The position numbers and the translations under genes are program-made. Below, piece by piece: positions 1-7,775 of a DNA stretch of 64,000 bases; the first letter of the stretch is position 1, and each line of letters starts with the position of its first letter. The DNA comes from Bacteroides sp. (GTDB taxonomy: Bacteria; Bacteroidota; Bacteroidia; Bacteroidales; Bacteroidaceae), in contig DXWV01000050.1 in NCBI GenBank assembly GCA_019416685.1, positions 31,774 to 95,773 on the forward strand. Direction: 5' to 3'. Under the pieces are notes generated by a model. The model was not told the origin of the DNA, made no database searches, and was given only the letters and a program-made list of their open reading frames with translations.

Positions 1-2
1 AT

Positions 3-122
3 ACTAACGCTGTGTTGTTGACTGATGATGAAATGAATAAGAAGTCAACTTGTGGTACGGTGAGTTATATGCCTGCTGTCTTTGGTTGCTATCTGGCAGA
101 GTATGTAATAAAACGATTATGA
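3..122 (+). CDS. C-terminal end of a TcdA/HesA-type (ThiF family) tRNA threonylcarbamoyladenosine dehydratase, partial
   Basis: An open frame enters from the left edge and stops at a TGA at 120-122, giving about 39 residues. They contain GTVSYMPAVFGCYLAEYVI, which resembles the C-terminal end of ThiF/HesA-family E1-like proteins of the TcdA (YgdL/CsdL) type in Bacteroidetes. TcdA cyclises t6A at position 37 of ANN-decoding tRNAs using ATP. The catalytic part lies outside the window, so the call rests on the tail alone. The next gene follows about 100 bases downstream on the same strand. Confidence 0.5.
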   Translation, partial: TNAVLLTDDEMNKKSTCGTVSYMPAVFGCYLAEYVIKRL

Positions 123-132
123 ATAATTATTC

Positions 133-209
133 AATGTGCTGATATACCAATGTGCCAATTGACTGCACTATAGCACATACCAATTGGCACATTGGCATAT
201 CAGTACATT
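133..209. repeat. Large inverted repeat (29-base arms) just upstream of the lolD-like gene
   Basis: Bases 133-161 pair with 181-209 with one true mismatch and one G-T pair, leaving a 19-base loop. The arms are made of iterated words such as ccaatgtgccaattg. There is no T-run after the right arm, so a simple intrinsic terminator is not clear. The right arm ends 13 bases before the chosen ATG at 223, so a transcript from the upstream gene would carry this hairpin immediately before the start codon. Confidence 0.75.
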
Positions 210-222
210 AGCGCATTATTAT

Positions 223-879
223 ATGATAAAATTAGAAGGAATTACTAAAAGTTTCGGTTCTTTACAGGTTCTCAAGGGTATTGATCTGGAAATAAATAAA
301 GGAGAAGTTGTGAGCATTGTCGGACCCAGTGGTGCCGGTAAAACAACTCTGTTGCAGATTATGGGTACACTTGATGAACCGGATGCCGGTCATATCTATA
401 TCGATGGTACAAACGTCAGTAAAATGAAAGAAAAAGAGCTTTCCGCTTTTCGTAATAAGCATATTGGTTTTGTTTTTCAATTTCATCAGTTGCTTCCTGA
501 GTTTACAGCATTAGAAAATATTATGATTCCCGCATTGATAGCCGGGGTATCTTCGAAAGAAGCTACAGAGCATGCATTAGAGATACTAAATTTTATGGGA
601 TTGGCAGAGCGTGCTTCGCATAAACCGAATGAGCTCTCCGGTGGAGAAAAACAACGGGTTGCTGTAGCTCGTGCCCTTATTAATAATCCGGCAGTAATAT
701 TAGCTGACGAGCCTTCCGGTAGTTTGGATACGCATAATAAGGAAGAACTACACCAATTGTTCTTTGAACTTCGTGATCGTCTGGGGCAGACATTTGTGAT
801 TGTAACACACGATGAGGGGTTAGCTCAGATTACAGATCGCACTGTTCATATGATAGACGGTATAATTAATAAGTGTTAA
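223..879 (+). CDS. ABC transporter ATP-binding protein, LolD/MacB type
   Basis: A 218-residue ATPase. The Walker A motif GPSGAGKT is at about residue 34, the signature LSGGEKQR is at mid-protein, and Walker B with the D-loop reads VILADEPSGSLD, followed by a switch histidine (IVTHDE). Length and motif set fit the LolD/MacB/FtsE class, which drives lipoprotein release or mechanotransmission across the inner membrane. No permease gene is adjacent, so the membrane partner is not known from this window. A longer frame opens with TTG at 184, but it runs through the hairpin arm. The ATG at 223 starts directly with the family's usual N-terminus (MIKLEGITKSF) and is preferred. Confidence 0.88.
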   Translation: MIKLEGITKSFGSLQVLKGIDLEINKGEVVSIVGPSGAGKTTLLQIMGTLDEPDAGHIYIDGTNVSKMKEKELSAFRNKHIGFVFQFHQLLPEFTALENIMIPALIAGVSSKEATEHALEILNFMGLAERASHKPNELSGGEKQRVAVARALINNPAVILADEPSGSLDTHNKEELHQLFFELRDRLGQTFVIVTHDEGLAQITDRTVHMIDGIINKC

Positions 880-910
880 TAGGGAGGAGGAAAGTCTAAA
901 AAATGATACC

Positions 911-958
911 ATATGGCTGATTGGCTATTAATTTTAATCAATTAGCCGTATCTTTATA
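911..958 (+). terminator. Hairpin downstream of the lolD-like gene
   Basis: Bases 911-924 pair with 938-951 over 14 positions, three of them G-U, with a 13-base loop. A short ctttata tail follows. It lies 31 bases after the stop codon and is probably a weak terminator. Confidence 0.5.
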
Positions 959-1017
959 TCGCTTCTCTACAGAAGTCTGTGAAGATGGTAGGTAGAGTGT
1001 TTGTTTTGTTTGTGTGT

Positions 1018-1057
1018 GATGCATTCTTATCTAGTGTGATAAGGATGCATCTTTTTT
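1018..1057 (+). terminator. Intrinsic terminator
   Basis: Arms 1018-1031 and 1038-1051 (gatgcattcttatc against gataaggatgcatc, one G-U pair) close a six-base loop. Six T residues follow at 1052-1057. This is the clearer of the two terminators after the lolD-like gene. Confidence 0.8.
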
Positions 1058-1346
1058 ATTTTAGATTTTCATCGGTTTGACTTAACCGATTGAAGAATAA
1101 ACTTTTAGTGGAGTATTTGAGAAATAGAGGTAACAATTTAGCAACCGTGCGAATTTCTGCATTTTGCATTGCTATGCTATCTCTTGACCCATGAGAAGTC
1201 GTCTCCATAATCCTAATTTAAAAGTGCAGGACTACCGTCTTTTGTATTATGTGTATAATGTATTGCGAGGTTGTGATTATCCTGTGGATAATGGGGTGTT
1301 ATCTACAAAAGAGGAATAAGATAGATATAATATCATGATTGTCTAT

Positions 1347-1390
1347 TTGTACCGTTTTCTCCCATAGTAACATGAGAGAAAATGGTACAA
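1347..1390. repeat. 15-base inverted repeat without a T-run
   Basis: Bases 1347-1361 (ttgtaccgttttctc) pair with 1376-1390 (gagaaaatggtacaa) with one G-U pair and a 14-base loop. Neither side carries a T-run, so it is not an ordinary intrinsic terminator for either flanking gene. It sits downstream of the minus-strand VOC gene. Confidence 0.55.
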
Positions 1391-1525
1391 AGACGCAGTA
1401 CGACAAAATAAATCAATATATTATTAGTAAATGAGATGAATAACTGCTATTTGTATTAGCAAAATATAATATTATCTGTCTCAAATTTTTTACTTGTTCG
1501 ACAACGGTTTTAGTCTGTTAAGAAT

Positions 1526-1912
1526 TTAGATTTTTTCGCAGAATTCAATTTTTTCTTTGTTGGGTCCCACTATCGTAAAGAACTTGACTCCATTTTTCCA
1601 GAACGGAAGACTGTTTACCTGTTCATCCAACATCCGGAATTGTTTCGTCTTTACCAATTCAAATAAGGTATCTATATTCTTTACGTCCAGTGCAATATGG
1701 TCAATAGCTCCTGCTTGCATGACGGCAGATCTGTTTTCATAAGTTTCGATAATCAGATTCTGCATTTGCAGGAATGCGACGGTTTCTCCGTTGTTATTCG
1801 TCCTGAGGGCGACCTCGAAGCCCAGTTGTTCATAGAAACGGATTGTTCCCTCCATGTCGTTTGTCGGAATCCCTATATGTTGGATGCCCGTACAGAAATT
1901 TTTTACGTCCAT
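1526..1912 (-). CDS. VOC-family (glyoxalase/bleomycin-resistance fold) protein
   Basis: 128 residues, the usual length for a single-subunit vicinal oxygen chelate protein with two beta-alpha-beta-beta-beta modules. The four expected metal-ligand positions can be read: His in IQHIGIP near residue 12, Glu in IIETYE near 56, His in AIDHIALD near 72 and Glu in KIEFCE near 125. The substrate cannot be told from sequence. It starts 30 bases after the stop of the FucP-like permease and is read in the same direction, so it is probably the last gene of the polyol operon, perhaps as a lyase or epimerase of an intermediate. That role is inference only. Confidence 0.8.
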   Translation of the reverse strand: MDVKNFCTGIQHIGIPTNDMEGTIRFYEQLGFEVALRTNNNGETVAFLQMQNLIIETYENRSAVMQAGAIDHIALDVKNIDTLFELVKTKQFRMLDEQVNSLPFWKNGVKFFTIVGPNKEKIEFCEKI

Positions 1913-1942
1913 AATATCTTATTTTTAATAATTAAATTTCAT

Positions 1943-3259
1943 TTACATACATTCATTATCTTTGATGCGGGAACCGAACAGGGCATAATAGAGCATTACC
2001 AGTTCGCAAACCAACGCAATCAACCAGGTCCATTGCCAGCTTCCCCATGCATCAGCAAGCATGCCTTGCAACACCGGAAAGACTGCACCGCCGAATACTC
2101 CCATCATAAACACACCCGAAGCTCTGGATGTGTATTTTTTCAATCCTTTGATAGCCAATGTGAAAATACAACTCCACATGACTGAGTGACACAAACCTAC
2201 CGATACCAGTACCCATAAGTTGTTGGTAAGAATGGCTGTTAATATCAACAGTGTTGCAATCAGAGTGGTTACTGTGAGCAGGAAGCGGGGCTGGATGTTA
2301 TTAAAGAAACTGAAGACAAGCCTGCCCACCATCAAACCTCCCCAATAGAGTGTTGCCAGCAAAGCCGGAATACCCAGGTCCAGTCCCCAAAGCATCAGGC
2401 GTTCTTTTCCGAAGAAAGAAAGTCCATGGTCAGATTCAATCAGTTCCATGGCATGAAGATTGACGTTGACGCCGACCGCCACTTCCGTTCCCACGTAGAA
2501 GAATATGGCAACCACTCCGAGTGTCAGATGCCGGAAAGACCAGATACTTCGCTTCAGCTTTTCTCCGGTATCGGCTCTGGTTCCCTGAACGTCGGGAAGA
2601 TTCAGACGGGAGGTGATTACCGTTGTAATGACGATGCACAAGGCAATCATCAGAAAAGGAATCATCAACTGGTCAGCCGTGACACTGTCAAGTGCCACAC
2701 CGGCAAAGATTATCCCCGTTACAAAGAAGGGGGCAATAGTGGTGCCGAACGAATTGATGGCGCACACAATGTTCATACGTTGTACGGGTTGCGTGTTCGG
2801 CAGGTTGTAAGCGGCTATGTATGGATTTATCACCACTTGCAGCAAGGCAGCGGAGGTTCCCATCAGATAAGAGCCCAATAAGAAAATGAAGTAACCGTAA
2901 GGAACCTTGTCTTCCATAATCTGCAAGTGCATATCTCCGTAATGTACCACAAACCAAGAAGAAAGAGAGTACATCAGCAGGCCGGCCACCATGACGCCCA
3001 ATGCGCGCAACAAGGTCTTCTTGTAACCGTGCGCATTAATCCATTTCCCTCCCAACGAGCTGTTCAGCAGATAACCGAAAAAGAAAAAGAAGGATATAAG
3101 CGTGGTCAGCGTATTTTTCAACTCGTCGGCGTGCGAGAGGAATGCTATTTTCAGTGGTCCTTGGAACTGCCCGTTGACAGTTGTCAGGAAACCGACAATG
3201 AAATAAATGAAAGTCAGGATTGCGAACGGTCCTAGACTATTACTTTTTTGTGTATTCAT
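1943..3259 (-). CDS. FucP-like sugar/polyol:proton symporter (major facilitator superfamily)
   Basis: 438 residues with about twelve hydrophobic segments. It has the features of the FucP (L-fucose:H+ symporter) branch: an N-terminal NGQFQGPLKIAFL region in place of the family's NxxxxPLxxxF, and the conserved QVVINPYIA in helix 4. Bacteroides uses this branch to import several free monosaccharides through the inner membrane. It starts 29 bases after the stop of the mannitol-dehydrogenase-family gene. With that enzyme and the fructokinase nearby, the likely substrate is mannitol or another hexitol, but this is inferred from context. Confidence 0.85.
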   Translation of the reverse strand: MNTQKSNSLGPFAILTFIYFIVGFLTTVNGQFQGPLKIAFLSHADELKNTLTTLISFFFFFGYLLNSSLGGKWINAHGYKKTLLRALGVMVAGLLMYSLSSWFVVHYGDMHLQIMEDKVPYGYFIFLLGSYLMGTSAALLQVVINPYIAAYNLPNTQPVQRMNIVCAINSFGTTIAPFFVTGIIFAGVALDSVTADQLMIPFLMIALCIVITTVITSRLNLPDVQGTRADTGEKLKRSIWSFRHLTLGVVAIFFYVGTEVAVGVNVNLHAMELIESDHGLSFFGKERLMLWGLDLGIPALLATLYWGGLMVGRLVFSFFNNIQPRFLLTVTTLIATLLILTAILTNNLWVLVSVGLCHSVMWSCIFTLAIKGLKKYTSRASGVFMMGVFGGAVFPVLQGMLADAWGSWQWTWLIALVCELVMLYYALFGSRIKDNECM

Positions 3260-3288
3260 GATGTAAGGGTAAAAGGGGTAATAACTTG

Positions 3289-4728
3289 TTATAGGATACT
3301 TTCAAGTACAGACATTGCTCCTTTCTCCTTGATGGAATTTACCATGTCCAGATACAAGGTTACAAAGGCGTCGGCAACTTTCAAGTCCGTACTGCGGAAA
3401 GCCGAGAGCGCAAGGAAGTCCATCGGATTGTCACTACCAATCAGTGTTTTGTCTTCCGCAGTCATCCACGGTTCAGCTATTTCGAACGAAGCTCCCTTGT
3501 CGTCTGTCTTGTATTTCAGATAATGGCGATAGGCTGCTACCAGATAAGCCACGCGTGTAAGGTCGTTATGGTCGCGAATCATCTTGATGAGGTTCGGCAT
3601 CACATATACCGGGAACTTGGATATGCCGTCGAAGCAGAGGCGGGCAATCTGGTCGCTTACGGAACGGTTTCCGAAACGCTCTATCAGCGTCTGCTTGTAC
3701 AGTTCCAAATCGGTGTTTCCGGGAGCCGGCACGTAGGGGGTAATATCCACATCCATAAAGATACGTATAAACTTTGCTATGCGCTCGTCGTGCATGGCGT
3801 CATCCACCTTTCGATAACCGCTAAGGAAAGAAGGATATGAAAGCAGTGTGTGCGATGCGTTCAGCAGGCTGAGCTTCATATTTTCATAAGCGGTCACATC
3901 GTCGGTGAACTCGGCTCCGACCTTTTCCCATGCAGGACGTCCGGCTATGAAATTGTCTTCTATCACCCACTGTATGAAATCCTCGCAATAGACCGGAGCT
4001 TCGTCACAGGTTCCGTTCTTTGCGTTCAACCGGACAATATCGTCGGGGCGGGTTGCCGGTGTGATGCGATCCACCATACTGTTCGGGAACGTGACGTTTT
4101 CTGCTGCCCATGCTGCCAGTTCCGCATCTTGAGCCTGAAAGAATGTGCTGAAAGCTTTGCGGGCTGTGTTGCCGTTGTGTTGCAGATTGTCGCAGGACAG
4201 AATGGTCACAGGACCGTTCCCGGCTACCTTTCTTTTCCGCAGTCCTTCAGCGACGAATCCGAAAACCGTTTTAGGTGTTTGCGGATTTCGCAAATCATAC
4301 TTTACGTTTTCATCTTCCAATATGAATTCTCCGGTGGCTTTCTCGATGTTGTAGCCACCTTCGGTAATGGTCAGTGTGATGATGCGAATGTCCTTGTCCG
4401 CAATTTTGGCAATGACGGCTTTCGGATTTTCGATGCCCCAGATGAGTTCCACCAATGAACCGATACGGTAGGTTTCATCCTTTCCGTCGCGTCCGCAAAC
4501 GGTGAGCGTGTATTCGTTCTTCTGTTTTTTCAATGCTTTATAAAGATGCTCGTCGCCTGGCAGCAACATAGCACCGCAGATACCCCATGTTTGCTGGGTA
4601 GCATCAGCTAACAATAAATTGGTATAATACTCTTCGTGTGCCCGGTGAAAATTGCCAACACCGATGTGCAGAATACCCGGTTTCACCTGTTCACGATTGT
4701 AATTGTAAGAAATAACTTGTGTCTTCAT
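3289..4728 (-). CDS. Mannitol dehydrogenase family protein (long-chain polyol/aldonate dehydrogenase)
   Basis: 479 residues, the normal length for the mannitol 2-dehydrogenase/fructuronate reductase family. The N-terminal Rossmann part begins with GILHIGVGNFHRAH. The C-terminal catalytic part has ENMKLSLLNASHTLLSY, whose Lys, Asn (+5) and His (+8) match the known catalytic trio of Pseudomonas mannitol 2-dehydrogenase. Family members oxidise mannitol or arabitol, or reduce fructuronate or tagaturonate, with NAD(P). No uxuA, uxaC or kdg genes are nearby but a fructokinase is, so mannitol to fructose is the favoured reaction. It is first in its operon. A -7 box lies at 4774-4781 and the 40-base operator at 4831-4870. 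Confidence 0.9.
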   Translation of the reverse strand: MKTQVISYNYNREQVKPGILHIGVGNFHRAHEEYYTNLLLADATQQTWGICGAMLLPGDEHLYKALKKQKNEYTLTVCGRDGKDETYRIGSLVELIWGIENPKAVIAKIADKDIRIITLTITEGGYNIEKATGEFILEDENVKYDLRNPQTPKTVFGFVAEGLRKRKVAGNGPVTILSCDNLQHNGNTARKAFSTFFQAQDAELAAWAAENVTFPNSMVDRITPATRPDDIVRLNAKNGTCDEAPVYCEDFIQWVIEDNFIAGRPAWEKVGAEFTDDVTAYENMKLSLLNASHTLLSYPSFLSGYRKVDDAMHDERIAKFIRIFMDVDITPYVPAPGNTDLELYKQTLIERFGNRSVSDQIARLCFDGISKFPVYVMPNLIKMIRDHNDLTRVAYLVAAYRHYLKYKTDDKGASFEIAEPWMTAEDKTLIGSDNPMDFLALSAFRSTDLKVADAFVTLYLDMVNSIKEKGAMSVLESIL

Positions 4729-4773
4729 GATTCATTTATTTTTTAAGTTCTACTTTTTTGTTTTTCGATATGA

Positions 4774-4781
4774 CAAAGATA
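4774..4781 (-). promoter_or_regulatory. -7 box of the mannitol dehydrogenase operon
   Basis: Minus-strand TATCTTTG, a perfect match to the Bacteroides TAnnTTTG element. It is 46 bases upstream of the ATG, so the leader would be about 38-40 bases. No TTTG element is seen at the -33 position, which fits a promoter needing an activator. Confidence 0.65.
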
Positions 4782-4830
4782 GATAGCTGAATCTAAGAAA
4801 AATAGGCTTTTTAGGCTCTTTTACCTGCAA

Positions 4831-4870
4831 ACGATTGCGGGAACGTTCCCAAAATCTGCAAACGTTCTCA
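4831..4870. promoter_or_regulatory. LacI-type operator cluster, copy 1
   Basis: 40 bases matching 7736-7775 at 39 of 40 positions. It holds three CG-centred elements: gcaaACGattgc at the left end (starting just before 4831), the perfect 12-base palindrome gggaacgttccc, and tgcaaacgttctca. CG-centred palindromes are typical LacI-family operators. It lies between the divergent dehydrogenase and lacI genes, exactly 50 bases upstream of the minus-strand -7 box. Confidence 0.8.
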
Positions 4871-4898
4871 AAGATTAGGAATTGTCGGCAGAAATAGA

Positions 4899-4906
4899 TA
4901 TTTTTG
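4899..4906 (+). promoter_or_regulatory. -7 box of the lacI-family gene
   Basis: TATTTTTG fits TAnnTTTG. A start of transcription near 4913 leaves only a 10-16 base leader before the two candidate ATGs. The operator at 4831-4870 lies upstream, so the regulator may also act on its own gene. Confidence 0.5.
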
Positions 4907-4928
4907 TCCTGACTTAAATACAATGACC

Positions 4929-5951
4929 ATGAAACATGTGACCATCAAAGACATAGCCCGGTATTTGTCCATATCCGTTTCCACTGTATCTCGTGCATTG
5001 GTTGATGACAAGAATATCCGTAAGGAGACTAAAGAGAAGGTCTTGGAAACGGCAAAGAGGTTGGGCTATAAGCCAAATCCGGTGGCAACTAATTTAAAGT
5101 ACGGTCATACCAATACAGTGGGTGTGATAGTGCCGGAAATGGTTACCCCGTTTGCTTCACGGGTGGTAAACGGAATCCAAGATGTTCTCTATGCAAATGG
5201 CATAAAGGTGATTATTGCCGAATCGGGTGAAGATCCGGAGAAAGAGAAGGAGAATCTGCAATTGATGGAGCGTTTTATGGTAGACGGCATCATCATCAGC
5301 CTTTGCAGCTATAAGAAGAACAGGGAGGAATATCTCCGTCTGCAAAAGGCTGAAATGCCGATGGTCTTTTATGACCGTATCCCCCATGGTCTTGATGTAC
5401 CGCAAGTGATAGTGGATGATTATATGAAGTCTTTCTTTCTGGTGGAAGGGCTTATCCGGAGCGGGCGCAAGCATATCGTCCATATACAAGGACCGGACGA
5501 TGTGTACAATTCCATTGAACGTGCCAGAGGATACAAAGACGCCTTGGAAAAGTTCCGTATCCCTTTTGATGAAAAAATGCTGTTTAAAGCCGGATTGACT
5601 TTTGAGGATGGCAGAGACGTGGCGGTGAAACTGCAGGAAAGGAACATACCCTTCGATGCGGTCTTTGCCTTTACGGATACGTTGGCCATCGGAGCCATGA
5701 ACAAATTAAGAGAGTTAGGTCGAGAAATCCCGGAAGAAGTAGCCATAGCCAGCTTTTCCGGGACAGAACTTTCCACGATTGTTTATCCGGAACTTACCAC
5801 TGTGGAACCGCCTTTATTCCAAATGGGGCGGAATGCCGCCGAACTGATTCTGGAAAAGATTAAAAATCCCGTATCCCCTAACCGTTCTGTCGTGCTTAAT
5901 GCTGAAATAAAGCTGCGTGCATCTACCACAAATGGCAATTTATCAGAATGA
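4929..5951 (+). CDS. LacI/GalR-family transcriptional regulator of the polyol locus
   Basis: 340 residues. It opens with the helix-turn-helix HVTIKDIARYLSISVSTVSRAL and the hinge helix region KRLGYKPNPVATNL, followed by a periplasmic-binding-protein-like sensor domain (NTVGVIVPEMVTPFASRVV onward) that binds a sugar ligand. An in-frame ATG lies two codons earlier at 4923; the second ATG gives the usual family start and is chosen. It is divergent from the dehydrogenase operon and its stop overlaps the stop of the convergent outer-membrane gene by 9 bases. The shared CG-centred operators at 4831-4870 and 7736-7775 are the likely binding sites. Their fixed distance upstream of the promoters suggests activation rather than simple blocking. 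Confidence 0.92.
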   Translation: MKHVTIKDIARYLSISVSTVSRALVDDKNIRKETKEKVLETAKRLGYKPNPVATNLKYGHTNTVGVIVPEMVTPFASRVVNGIQDVLYANGIKVIIAESGEDPEKEKENLQLMERFMVDGIIISLCSYKKNREEYLRLQKAEMPMVFYDRIPHGLDVPQVIVDDYMKSFFLVEGLIRSGRKHIVHIQGPDDVYNSIERARGYKDALEKFRIPFDEKMLFKAGLTFEDGRDVAVKLQERNIPFDAVFAFTDTLAIGAMNKLRELGREIPEEVAIASFSGTELSTIVYPELTTVEPPLFQMGRNAAELILEKIKNPVSPNRSVVLNAEIKLRASTTNGNLSE

Positions 5952-6719
5952 GAATAACTGAATGCCTATTTGCAAATATCCCTTATTACTTTGTGGATTC
6001 CACAAGGCCAGTACCGTAATGGGAAAATCCCGTTCGAATGCGGAGAGGTGGTAGGTAGTAGTGATGCTTACATGGACAATGCCTGCCGTATCTCCATAGA
6101 AGTTGGTAGAGGAGGATATGCCATTGGCATCTTTATCCGGAGCAAAAGCAAATGCACCTCCGATGCCGGGCTTCACTTCCCATAACCCGTTGCGGAATAC
6201 CGGGTATTCCGTATAAACAAAAGTCGAGTATCTGTTCCGGACGTTCAAACCGTCCCGATCTCTGCCATACAGGATGGTGGACCAGCTTATGTACAAGGGG
6301 CATTTTTTGCTGACCGTATAAGAAAGGGTAGCGTCAATGAAACGTCCGGTTTCCTTTGCTTTATAATTGAAGAATTCTTTGTTGTTGTAATCTGCTTCCG
6401 GGGAAAAATTGTAAGTATCCCATACCGCCACACAGAATCGGTGGCAGGTATAGGACAGATAATTGTTGAACTCTTTATAGCTCCCATTTGCATTGATGCC
6501 TCCCCAAACACCGGCACGGAAACGGTTGTCGTGGCCTGATACGGACAAATCCGTGGTAAACACCATTCCGTCCGTCACTTCCATGCCACGCCACAAGTGC
6601 ATGTTTTGCAGGTTTGCCTTTAAATGCAGTTGTGCCTTTGCGCTTCCACATATAGCAGTAAAAAGAAGCAGATAAAAACAATAATGCAAGTTTTTCGCTT
6701 TCGTATTTTGGTATTTCAT
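5943..6719 (-). CDS. Putative small outer-membrane beta-barrel protein of the polyol locus
   Basis: 258 residues from the ATG at 6719. A longer frame starts at 6806 inside the end of the kinase gene, but it would put 29 extra residues ahead of a normal signal peptide (YCFYLLLFTAICGSAKAQ), so the shorter start is chosen. The mature protein has many alternating aromatic/polar strands, aromatic girdle residues and a terminal LFSF, the usual last-strand signature of an outer-membrane barrel. I do not recognise a named family. It follows the fructokinase by 26 bases and is probably co-expressed, perhaps as a pore for the polyol. Confidence 0.65.
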   Translation of the reverse strand: MKYQNTKAKNLHYCFYLLLFTAICGSAKAQLHLKANLQNMHLWRGMEVTDGMVFTTDLSVSGHDNRFRAGVWGGINANGSYKEFNNYLSYTCHRFCVAVWDTYNFSPEADYNNKEFFNYKAKETGRFIDATLSYTVSKKCPLYISWSTILYGRDRDGLNVRNRYSTFVYTEYPVFRNGLWEVKPGIGGAFAFAPDKDANGISSSTNFYGDTAGIVHVSITTTYHLSAFERDFPITVLALWNPQSNKGYLQIGIQLFSF

Positions 6720-6745
6720 GAGTATTAGAGATAAAAGTCGGCGTG

Positions 6746-7642
6746 TTACAGAACTCTGTTTTTCAGGTTTTCCGGTAGTTCCGGCATGGCTCCGTTCTGT
6801 GTGCATACGTATGCAGAAACGTTCACGGCCAGTTGATGCGCTTCCCTCACCGTTTTTCCTTTCAATATGGCAGAGAGAAATGCGGCGGTGAATGAGTCTC
6901 CCGCTCCTACTGTATCAGCCACTTCTACTTTAGGCGTTTCAACAAATGACACATTTCCCGGAGTAAATACATAACTCCCGTTCACGCCACAAGTAAGGAT
7001 AAGCATCTCCAACTTATATTTTGCAAGCAGAATCCAGCATTTATCCTGCAAGTCAATTCCCGGATAGCCGAACATCCGGCTGATGGTCACCAACTCTTCG
7101 TCGTTTATTTTTAGGATATTGCAACGCTGCATGGAATTGCAGATGATTTCTCTGGTATAGAAACCTTGCCGCAGGTTTATGTCGAATATCTTGTATTGTC
7201 CCCTGCCGTCGGGTATGGCATCCAAAAAAGCATTGATGGTTTCGCGGGATACCACATTGCGTTGGGCCAGTGAGCCGTAACAGACGGCACATGTTTTTTG
7301 GGCAAGTTGTTTCAAACTGTCAGTGAAAGGGATATTGTCCCATGCCACATTTTCTTTAATGTCATAACAAGGTATTCCTTCATCATCCAATTGTACTTGT
7401 ACCGTGCCGGTAGGATAGGCCACTTTCTCTATCAGGGTGTGCAAGTCCTTGTTCTGAAAGTTTTCCATAATCTCGTTTCCCAACTTGTCGTCACCGATAG
7501 CACTTACCACTTGGCTTTGTAACCCGAACTCTGATACATGATAAGCAAAATTTGCCGGTGCACCGCCTAACTTCTTTCCTTCAGGAAGTACATCCCATAA
7601 TGCTTCACCAATTCCCACTACATAGTTTCTTCTTGTTTTCAT
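6746..7642 (-). CDS. PfkB-family fructokinase
   Basis: 298 residues from the ATG at 7642. The upstream in-frame ATGs at 7723 and 7666 add a leader unlike the family, and that leader overlaps the promoter region. Both PfkB signatures are present: LGGAPANFAYHVSEFG near residue 34 for sugar binding, and DTVGAGDSFTAAF near the C-terminus with the catalytic Asp and anion hole. This form resembles bacterial fructokinases and would convert fructose, made from mannitol by the neighbouring dehydrogenase, to fructose 6-phosphate. It is first in a two-gene operon, with a -7-like box at 7679-7686 and an operator copy at 7736-7775. Confidence 0.88.
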   Translation of the reverse strand: MKTRRNYVVGIGEALWDVLPEGKKLGGAPANFAYHVSEFGLQSQVVSAIGDDKLGNEIMENFQNKDLHTLIEKVAYPTGTVQVQLDDEGIPCYDIKENVAWDNIPFTDSLKQLAQKTCAVCYGSLAQRNVVSRETINAFLDAIPDGRGQYKIFDINLRQGFYTREIICNSMQRCNILKINDEELVTISRMFGYPGIDLQDKCWILLAKYKLEMLILTCGVNGSYVFTPGNVSFVETPKVEVADTVGAGDSFTAAFLSAILKGKTVREAHQLAVNVSAYVCTQNGAMPELPENLKNRVL

Positions 7643-7678
7643 GATATTTAAATTTTTAATTGACATTCTTTTGAGGCA

Positions 7679-7686
7679 CAAAGAAA
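7679..7686 (-). promoter_or_regulatory. -7-like box of the fructokinase operon
   Basis: Minus-strand TTTCTTTG, one base off TAnnTTTG. It occupies exactly the same position relative to the operator (50 bases) as the -7 box of the dehydrogenase operon, which is the main reason to believe it. Confidence 0.5.
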
Positions 7687-7735
7687 GAAAGTTGAAACTA
7701 TGATTTAAAGGAAATGAAATCATAGTTTATTGGGA

Positions 7736-7775
7736 ACGATTGCGGGAACGTTCCCAAAATCTGCAAACGTTTTCA
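7736..7775. promoter_or_regulatory. LacI-type operator cluster, copy 2
   Basis: Second copy of the 40-base element at 4831-4870, differing at one base. It is in the same orientation relative to its minus-strand gene. It carries the same 12-base palindrome and flanking CG-centred elements, upstream of the fructokinase operon. Confidence 0.8.

Larger units (their letters stand above)
880..1525. other. Gene-free stretch between the lolD-like gene and the VOC gene
   Basis: No convincing coding region lies in these 646 bases. They hold two terminator-like hairpins near the left end (911-951 and 1018-1057) and one T-less hairpin at 1347-1390. The part from about 1060 to 1340 is AT-rich and shows no tRNA fold, promoter or repeat that I could recognise. 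The flanking genes converge here, so no promoter is needed. Confidence 0.7.

Noticed and set aside
184..222. Upstream TTG start for the lolD-like gene
   Set aside because: It would translate the right arm of the inverted repeat; the added residues do not match the family.
1060..1340. Possible tRNA or small gene in the gap before the VOC gene
   Set aside because: No cloverleaf, promoter or sensible frame could be drawn.
2426..2881. Antisense frames of 100-200 codons over the permease and dehydrogenase genes
   Set aside because: They are reverse-strand shadows of well-supported genes, with no motif of their own.
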